Shown here one piece after another: positions 1-7,200 of a stretch of DNA of 10,689 nucleotides. The stretch covers positions 1 through 10,689 of the forward strand of contig JAQSYB010000041.1 of NCBI GenBank assembly GCA_029256365.1, written 5' to 3'. The position numbers and the translations under genes were made by a program. The DNA comes from Clostridia bacterium (GTDB taxonomy: Bacteria; Bacillota; Clostridia; Lutisporales; Lutisporaceae). Numbering within the stretch: position 1 is the stretch's first letter; each line of letters begins with the position of its first letter. Under the pieces are notes generated by a model. It was not told where the DNA came from, ran no database searches, and worked only from the letters and a program-made list of their open reading frames with translations.

Positions 1-679
1 CAAATTTTTTGTATAAGCTCATTAGCTTTGTAAAATCAGTTCTCTTTCCGCCAGGAAAACCGATATCAGAAATCGTTGTATTCTCTACATCACCAGCATG
101 AACAATTCCATATTCATCCATAGGGATTAATACGGAGCTTCTATTCATAGTATCCGTATCACCATTCCCTATTACACAGGCTGTTTTTTTCTGTTGCTTC
201 AACTCTCTGCCCAAATAGCCGATATAAGAGGTGTAATCACTTTCTTTGTTTTGATTTTTGAGACCTTTTAGGTCATGATATATTACATTGCCGCTTTCTC
301 CGATGACAATCTGATTATCAAGATTCTCTATGGTTTCGTCGTAATTCGCAGCATTTCTCAGACTACTGCTTATTTCAAATCTTTTGCTTGTACCAATAGC
401 CAATTTTGCTTTTGCAGCAGATGCTTTCCCAGTCTGTCTTCCACTAATCAATGCAGAGTAGCTGTTATTGAACAACCATGCCAAATAATCATTTTTTGCG
501 AAATCCTGTAATTCTATATGGTCTGCCATAAGCACAACAACCTTTCGATTGTTATTGTCCATAAAAAAGGAAGAAGCCTGTACTTTGTTATTCCAAGCTT
601 CTTCAATAAAAATATTTATGTAACTTATGACAATTATGAAGGTTGCTGTCAATATTGCAGCTATTCTTCTTTGGCTCAA
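1..679 (-). CDS. Partial membrane-anchored protein, alkaline-phosphatase-like fold (N-terminal 226 residues)
   Basis: The reading frame is open from a TTG at 679-677 to the left edge, so the C-terminus is missing. TTG is chosen because GGAGAG lies six bases upstream, an in-frame TAG sits at 709-707, and the first in-frame ATG (residue 40) would remove the membrane segment. Residues 2-5 are SQRR, followed by a hydrophobic stretch at about 6-25: a signal anchor or uncleaved signal peptide. The strand KVVVLMADH (46-54) places Asp53 where alkaline-phosphatase-superfamily proteins carry their first metal ligand. Later segments ACVIGNGDTD (167-176) and MDEYGIVHAGDVE (187-199) resemble, from memory, an uncharacterised clostridial membrane family with that fold. 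The fold and extracytoplasmic location are inference and no substrate can be named. It lies downstream of the IreB-like gene and is probably co-transcribed with it. Confidence 0.72.
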   Translation of the reverse strand, partial: MSQRRIAAILTATFIIVISYINIFIEEAWNNKVQASSFFMDNNNRKVVVLMADHIELQDFAKNDYLAWLFNNSYSALISGRQTGKASAAKAKLAIGTSKRFEISSSLRNAANYDETIENLDNQIVIGESGNVIYHDLKGLKNQNKESDYTSYIGYLGRELKQQKKTACVIGNGDTDTMNRSSVLIPMDEYGIVHAGDVENTTISDIGFPGGKRTDFTKLMSLYKKF

Positions 680-685
680 GGCAAT

Positions 686-691
686 CTCTCC
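686..691 (-). promoter_or_regulatory. Shine-Dalgarno GGAGAG deciding a TTG start
   Basis: GGAGAG reads on the minus strand six bases before the TTG at 679-677. No ATG or GTG lies in the same frame between this site and the upstream in-frame TAG (709-707), which makes TTG the best start for the left-edge gene. An exact copy lies 48 bases upstream at 734-739 because the region is duplicated. Confidence 0.7.
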
Positions 692-698
692 TATAAGT

Positions 699-714
699 AG
701 GAATACCTATTCCT
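699..714. repeat. Short palindrome, copy 1 (AGGAATA-N2-TATTCCT)
   Basis: The sequence AGGAATACCTATTCCT has perfect 7-bp arms around two central bases. It sits just upstream of the ribosome binding site of the left-edge gene and recurs at 747-762 through the tandem duplication. The two-base loop makes it a poor RNA hairpin. It could be a protein-binding site, or a chance palindrome made of ribosome-binding-like AGGA sequence. Confidence 0.4.
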
Positions 715-727
715 GAACGTGGCTCAA
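707..727 (-). other. Six-codon minicistron created by the tandem duplication
   Basis: The upstream copy of the duplicated unit contains its own GGAGAG (739-734) and TTG (727-725). This start reads MSHVQE and stops at TAG (709-707), in the same frame as the real start 48 bases further on. The last three residues, VQE, match the end of the IreB-like protein because both come from the same repeat. It may be translated as a leader peptide that reloads ribosomes onto the downstream TTG, or it may be a harmless by-product. There is no evidence that the peptide itself has a function. Confidence 0.4.
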
Positions 728-746
728 GGCAATCTCTCCTATAAGT

Positions 747-762
747 AGGAATACCTATTCCT
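747..762. repeat. Short palindrome, copy 2, overlapping the stop of the IreB-like gene
   Basis: This is an identical copy of the 699-714 palindrome, exactly 48 bases away. It contains the TAG stop codon (757-755) of the IreB-like gene. Confidence 0.4.
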
Positions 763-1009
763 GAACGTAAGATTTTACAAGCTCTTCTAGCAGTTCATCT
801 CTTTCAAGCTTCTTTATCATGCTTCTTGCATTGTTATGACTTGTAATGTAAGTAGGATCCCCTGATAATATGTAACCAACAATTTGGTTGACCGGATTAT
901 AGCCCTTTTCTTTTAAGGAACTGTATACAGACAACAGAATTTCAGAGGCTTCTGGTCTTTCTTCTTTTTCTACTGCGATTTTCATTGTTTCCTGAAAATT
1001 ACCTGTCAT
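755..1009 (-). CDS. ireB: IreB-family regulatory protein (UPF0297/YrzL-like)
   Basis: This 84-residue protein carries the IreB hallmark core: GYNPVNQIVGYILSGDPTYI (about 36-55), then NNARSMIKKLERDELLEELV (59-78). IreB is a small cytoplasmic Firmicutes protein, first studied in Enterococcus faecalis, where the kinase IreK and phosphatase IreP act on it and it influences cephalosporin resistance. The ATG at 1009-1007 follows GGGGGTG by six bases. The N-terminus (MTGNFQETMKI) differs from the usual form. Thr8 aligns with one of the two phosphothreonines known in E. faecalis (T7 by my alignment), but the T4 position is Phe5; Thr2 is nearby. The gene normally sits between alaS and ruvX, and neither is adjacent here. 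It may therefore be a second, divergent copy. Its 3' end lies inside the 48-bp duplication, and the next gene's TTG is 75 bases beyond the stop (27 without the duplication). Confidence 0.93.
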   Translation of the reverse strand: MTGNFQETMKIAVEKEERPEASEILLSVYSSLKEKGYNPVNQIVGYILSGDPTYITSHNNARSMIKKLERDELLEELVKSYVQE

Positions 1010-1015
1010 GCTTCA

Positions 1016-1022
1016 CACCCCC
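1016..1022 (-). promoter_or_regulatory. Ribosome binding site of the IreB-like gene
   Basis: GGGGGTG on the minus strand lies six bases before the ATG at 1009-1007. It is not a perfect AGGAGG but can pair with the anti-Shine-Dalgarno through G-U pairs. Confidence 0.5.
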
Positions 1023-1098
1023 GCGGTTTTTACTATATATGTACAAACAATAAGTTATTTGTATTCCATATTTTTACCAAGTTTTAAATCTTATTACT

Positions 1099-1127
1099 AT
1101 ATTAATATACCCATCGGTTTATTTCAA
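1099..1127 (-). promoter_or_regulatory. Candidate sigma-A-type promoter for the IreB-like gene
   Basis: On the minus strand, TTGAAA (1127-1122) is followed after 17 bases by TAATAT (1104-1099). These match the -35 and -10 consensus at five and four of six positions. The predicted start, near 1092, would give a leader of roughly 80 bases. The -10 lies inside a 12-bp AT palindrome (TATATTAATATA, 1098-1109). AT-rich spacers yield such matches by chance, so this is a suggestion, but a promoter is expected after the terminator at 1193-1236. No known riboswitch was recognised in the leader. Confidence 0.35.
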
Positions 1128-1192
1128 GGCGAGTTTGATTACAATAAGATTACAAAATTGAGATATTCACATTGTTTACACAAAGTACTTTT

Positions 1193-1236
1193 CATAAAAG
1201 GCTTCTACATTAAATCTTTCATCGAAGCCTTTTATG
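1193..1236 (-). terminator. Likely rho-independent terminator after the glucan synthase gene
   Basis: Perfect 13-bp arms CATAAAAGGCTTC and GAAGCCTTTTATG flank an 18-base loop. The stem begins 24 bases past the stop codon of the large gene. Read on the minus strand it has the A-rich 5' side, GGCTTC/GAAGCC core and U-rich 3' side (CCTTTTAT) of a terminator, although the U run lies within the stem. The symmetric A and T flanks would also allow function in the other direction. Confidence 0.65.
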
Positions 1237-1259
1237 TAATATTCCCATGTTTTAAATTC

Positions 1260-4200
1260 TTATCCCATGTTTATCTCAACTTTATGATCCTTGCCATCGT
1301 TTGTAAGATTTATTACATTGCCTTGCGGCTGCAGTATTCCATCAACAATCATGCTCTTAACTCCTCTATTTACATGATCTGGGTTTTTGATTTCAATATG
1401 ATATTTGGTATTTTTGAACCTATAATCAATCTGGTATTCCTTCCATCCCCTTGGTATACACGGGTTTATCAATACTCTATCTCCCATTTTGTTGAATCCT
1501 AATATATTTTGCAATGCCACTCTATACATCCACCCTGAGGCTCCTGTATACCAGCTCCAGCCCCCTCTTCCAGCATGAGGCTGTACTGCATAAACATCTG
1601 CTGCCATTACATAAGGCTCTGCCTTATATCGAGAAGCTTCCATTGACGTATTGGTGTGATTGATGGGTATCAACATATTATAAAGCTCCCAAGCCTTATC
1701 CCCGCTTCCCATAAGTGCATATGCCATTACGACCCAAGCTGCAGCATGTGTATACTGTCCTCCATTTTCACGCACTCCTGGTATGTAGCCTTTAATATAG
1801 CCTGGCGTTAAATCTCCTTCATCAAAGGGTGGGGTGAGGAGCATAATGATACCTATTTCTCTGTTGATTAGGTAATGCTCCAAGGATTCAAAAGCAGTAT
1901 TGATTCTGTCTTTGTTACCTGCTCCGGATATAACCGCCCAGCTTTGTGCTAAGGAATCTATTTTACACTCTGTATTCTCAGCAGAGCCTAAAGGGATACC
2001 ATTATCAAAGTATGCTCTTCTATACCAGCTGCCATCCCAAGCATTTTCCTCTATAGAATTTTTAATTTCAGCTGCAATGTTGAGGTACCTTTCCGCTCTA
2101 TATTCTTCATTCATTTGTCTGCAAATTGGTGCGAAGCTCTCTAATATTGAGTATAAGAACCAGCCCAGCCAAACACTTTCCCCTTTGCCTTTGTTGCCCA
2201 CTGTATTCATGCCGTCATTCCAATCCCCAGAGCCCATAAGAGGTATTCCATGTTGACCAAACTTCAACGAATGCTCGATGGCTCTTATGCAATGCACATA
2301 TAATGAGGATTTTTCATCTGATATGCAGGGTTTATTGTATCGTTCATCCTCATTTTCTCGTAAGCATTCCTCAGTAATATAAGATCTTTCCTCATAAAGA
2401 ATTTCCGCATCTCCCGTTGTTCGAATATAATCGGCTGTAACAAAGGGCATCCACAATAAGTCGTCTGAGAATCTGGTTCTGATTCCCTGGTCTGTTCCTG
2501 GGTGCCACCAATGCTGCACATCACCTTCGACAAATTGGTGCTCGGCATGATACAAAATTTGCTTTCGTGTTAATTCAGGCTTTATATATGCAACAGCCAT
2601 GCTGTCCTGCAGCTGATCTCTGAATCCAAATGCTCCTCCAGCTTGGTATAAAGCTGCCCTAGCCCACATTCTGCAAGCGATGGTCTGATAAAGCAGCCAA
2701 CCATTTAACATGATATCCAAAGACATATCTGGGGTACTTACTTTTATTGTAGTCAGAGTATCCTCCCAATATTTCCTTACCAACTTTAATGCTGCATCCG
2801 CTTCATTTACTGATTTGTATTTTTCAACAATAGTACTTGCTTCAGCTTCGTTATTGCATTGCCCCAGCATAACCACAAGTCTTATTGATTCACCCTTCTT
2901 AAGCTCAAATACATCCTGTGTGCAGCAGCATGGGTCTACACCTGCCCCTGTATTGCCAGAAAGCATCCTCGTCTTCATGCCTAGAGGGTCCTTTAAACTG
3001 CCACCCTTGCCAAGAAATTCACGTCTATCCCCTGTATAACTATTGTGCTTTATTGAACTGTCCAGGAATAGAACTCTATGAGGAAATGCATTGTTATAAG
3101 TATTCCCTGCAAGCATAGTGCCATTTTCATTTATTCTAGTAAATATGTGCTGGACATTGTTTTGCTCTGAAACACCCATAATCGGTCTAACATAGCTTGT
3201 TAAAGACAGCTTTTTTGTTTTGCTTGTAGTATTTTTCAAGCTGATTAAATTGATTTTTACATTTGCATCCATGGGAGTAAACAAAACCATATTGTGCTCA
3301 ACACCTTGTTTTGCGCTCTCAAATACTGTATATCCAAAGCCATGACGCACTTTAAAGTCACTATTGGTTAGCACAGGCTGTGGAGTTAAGCTCCAAAATT
3401 CGCCGGTAGCTTCATCTCTTATATAAATCACTTCAGATTGCGGATCAGAAATTGGGTCATTTGCCCAAGCTGTCAGTTTATTCTCTCTGCTGTTTTCTGC
3501 CCAAGTATATCCTCCTCCTGACTCGGAAATCTGAAAACCAAAGCTTCCGTTGGTTATTACGTTTATCCAAGGCAATGGTGTATTTTGATTTTCCTGCAAT
3601 CTGATTACATATTCTCTATTGTCCTTATCAAAGCCACCATAACCATTATAGAAATCCAACTCTGGTAATTCAATTTTATGTGCTTTATACTCTTTTTTTG
3701 AAGCATCCCATTCTTCACGCTTATGCTCAACAGTTTTTTCCTTGGATTTGAGTTGTGAAAGTATCGGTCCTTCAGAAGCTTGCAGTACCAATCTAGCAGA
3801 TGTGATAAGCAAGTCTTTGATATCTTGAGGCATATCGCCTCCTTGTCTTAAAAATACTCCACCAGGTCTGTCTTTTAAATCCCTAGCATGGGTTATTGAT
3901 AGAAGATCCTGCATATAGCTGTGAATAGGCTGAGTATAGCTGGATTGATCTTCTGTCAGTATAACTAGATCTACATTCAACCCACGCACTCTCCAGAACT
4001 CATGGGCCTTTAATACATCTCTTACAAACTCCACATCTTCATAGCTGTTAATTAACACAAGTACAATAGGCATATCGCCAGAAATACCATAAGGCCATAA
4101 GCCAGACTGTCCTTTTTTGTTGTTCATGATGCTTTGGGCATATTTCTTTTTCGTTGGACTAATAAAGAATATGTGAGAAAGCATTTTTCGAAAGCATTCC

Positions 4201-7200
4201 AGCTCTTCTCCACTTAGGTTCAAATAGTTCAATTCAACTTGACTTCTAGTCCATGCCAGCTCAAAAGCTCTTTCGAAGGATGCTTTTTCACTGTATTTAT
4301 CAGCAAGCTCTACAGCCTTTTCTCTGCTTTCCACCACCCCGATTATATAGCTTACTACTGCTGTCTGACCAGGCTCGATCCTTAGTCTTCCTCTTAAGCT
4401 CATAACCGGATCGATAACAGCTCCAACGGTGTTGGAAAGAGGGTAATTGTTTTCAATGGACAGTGGATTGGATATGTCCCTACCTCTGCCTATGAATTTC
4501 CCTCTATCTGTTTCATATTGAATTCCACCTACTATCTCGTTCTCTACAAATATGGAATGCAGCATCCAGATTGGCTTTTTATGTTCTTCTCTTGGTCTTC
4601 TTACTGCCAATAAGCAATTGTATTTGCTGATATACTCCGTTTTTATAAACAAGTTGCTAAAGGCAGGATGTGCCAAATCAGATGACTGTGGCGCTATTAC
4701 TGCCTCATAGTAGCTGGTTGTCTCGATTGTTTTTATCTGACTCGAGTGATTGGTAATGGATATTCTTCTTATTTCAATGTCATCTTCAGGGGATACAATT
4801 ACTTCAGTTTGACAATCAAGGCTTCCATGGCTTCTGCTGTAAACAGCCTTATCCTGAGCATATGTGATAGAATATTTATCCGTATCAATTCTATTAGGTG
4901 CCAAAGCTGCATTCCAAACTTCATTGGAGTCTAAATCTCTTAGATATAGATATACTCCATACTTATTTTGTACAGAGTCCTCCCTCCATCTGGTAACAGC
5001 TATATCATTGTATTTGCTGTAACCCGATCCATCATCTGTCAGCATAACAGAATAGCTTCCATTGGATATCAAGTGTACCTCTGGCAGCAGACGATCCGTA
5101 TATTTCAAAACTGTAGAGTATTCCACTGATTTCTTATCATCCAGTTCTATCGGTTCAAGCTTCTCTTTATATTCCTTGGCAAATATAACTCTGGATGGTA
5201 TTCTTTCTTGCAAAAGTATTTCAGCAGCGCGAATTTGAGGATAGCTATGAAATCGCTCCTGCATTACATTACCATTCAACATATTATCCATTGCAATTAG
5301 CCCCATGCCTTGATGGTGCGCCATATAGCTCTGCACAATACTGCAGCGCCCTTCTGTCAACCTTTCTGATGTATAGTCAGCTGCTTCATAAAAACCATGC
5401 TGTCCCTCCAGCCCCTCGGCTATCAATCGACGCATGTTTTCAACAGCTGCCTTAGGTTCCACCCCGAGTGCCAGCATGGTTGAATAAGGAGATATTACCG
5501 TATCGTTTATGAGCCCTCTTTTCAACCCTAGATTCGGTATTCCAAAGGCTTTATATTGATAATTCAATCTATAGTCAAAGGAAAAAAATCCAGATTCAGA
5601 TACACCCCATGGTACCTTTCTCTTCCTACCATAGTCCTGTTGACACTTTATAACAAATCGATAGGTTTGAGCCCATAATGTTTTTGTGTAATTTTTCATC
5701 AAAAGCAGTGGCATCAAATATTCAAACATTGTACCAGTCCATGATACCAGACCCATTTGTCTATCCACCATAGTCAGCGTTCTGTCTAGCATCAACCAAT
5801 GCTCTCTCTTTACCTCTCCCCTGGCAATCGCAATTAGGCTAGCCTGCCTTGCTTCAGAAGCCATTAAATCATAGTATGATTTTGTTAGCTGCTCTTCATC
5901 AACATTGTAGCCAATTGAAAACAGTTTTCTTTTCTGACAGTATAAAGGGGCAAACTCCGTGTTGTGAATCAGCTGCTCAAGCTTTTCTATTATTTCATTT
6001 ATTTGCAGTATAAGTTTTATAATATTTTCCTGCATTATTTTTAAGGAAGTCATATAATCTTGAATCCAATTGGTTTCTTCTGCACCAATCTTTTTGCCCA
6101 TTTGGTCTGCTTCCTTTAATATTCTATCCGCTTTCTCATAAAGTTCTGAATAGAGGGATTCAAGTCTTTCTATGGAACAGTTTTCTTGTAAAGGCTTAAT
6201 AAAAATATCAATCAGATTCCACTCTGCCTGGGAGTTATTTGGTGGCTCATAGTCATCATCATATACTTCCCTTGGCAAAAACATCTTGAATTCGTCCTTT
6301 AAATGATAAATCACCTTATGGAGCTTATAACCCCATCTGTTCTTTCTCTGCTCACTGTTAATATTGATTCTCTTTATTAAGCTATACCATTCAGTAATAT
6401 CCTCTTTGCCTGCATCGACAAAGCTTTTTAGCTCAGAGTACTCCAGCTTGCATTCCAATTCTTCATTTGCTACTTCAATGGTATCCAATAACCCCTTGGC
6501 TAGATTCATGTCAAAAAGAGGTCTGTTCAAATATTCTTGCAAACCCTGTTTCAAAGAAATCATACATGCTACCAGATTGCCACTGTCAACAGTTGAGATA
6601 TAACGGGGTCTCAAAATCCCCATTGTAACCGTGTCGTACCAATTGTATAAGTGTCCCTTCCATTTATCAAGCTTGTCAATTGTTTTTATTGTCTTACTGA
6701 TTCTTTCAACCATATCAGAACATGACAAATATCCCAAATCTCTTGCAGCAAGAATAGACAGTAAAAGCAATCCTATATTGGTCGGTGATGTTCTGTGTGC
6801 AATTCCATTGGGTGGATTCAGTTGATAGTTGTCAGGAGGCAAGTAGTTGTCTAATACAGTTACAAAATCCTCAAAAAAGCTCCATGTCTTTCTTGCATTT
6901 CTTCTAACTACACGCAAATCCTCCTTGGTCAATTGTTTTTCCTTTTGCCCGTGTGGTTGACTGACCTTATAAGCCATAAAGGGTCCTAAAATCCATAGGA
7001 ACGATATCACCAATGCTGTTAAGAAATACTCCATTCTAAATAGGCTGCAATATCCTGTTAAGAATACTGCCGCTGCAACACATGCCCACATTCTTCTTAG
7101 GTAGCTGCCCAAATTATTTTTTAAACCGGCTTCCATATCAGCAGCTGTTACCCATTCCAACATATTTCTTTTTGTAATCAATACTCTACTTAAAGTCTTG

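Larger units (their letters stand above)
672..768. repeat. Exact 48-bp tandem duplication (two copies)
   Basis: Bases 673-720 and 721-768 are identical over 48 bases, and the match extends one further base at 672/720. The unit starts GGCTCAAGGC and ends CCTGAACGT on the plus strand. In the direction of transcription it holds the last codons and stop of the IreB-like gene, a short palindrome, a GGAGAG ribosome binding site, and the TTG start plus second codon of the next gene. The length is a multiple of three. It looks like a recent local duplication by slippage or unequal recombination. An assembly error is possible. Confidence 0.95.

Noticed and set aside
275..700. Plus-strand open frames opposite the left-edge gene
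   Set aside because: They are antisense shadows. The minus-strand frame is continuous over 226 codons, with a ribosome binding site, a signal anchor and recognisable motifs.
1166..1183. Rex-like or FNR-like operator (TTGTGTAAACAATGTGAA on the minus strand)
   Set aside because: Only one half fits a Rex site (TTGTG), and the expected CACAA half is missing. It lies upstream of the candidate promoter, so I did not call it.
1008..1502. Plus-strand open frame of 164 codons starting across the IreB-like start codon
   Set aside because: It has no ribosome binding site, runs antisense to the end of the glucan synthase gene and through the terminator, and its translation resembles no family I know.
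2285..2548. Minus-strand 87-codon open frame inside the glucan synthase gene
   Set aside because: It lies wholly within the highly conserved GH94 coding region in another frame and shows no recognisable motif.
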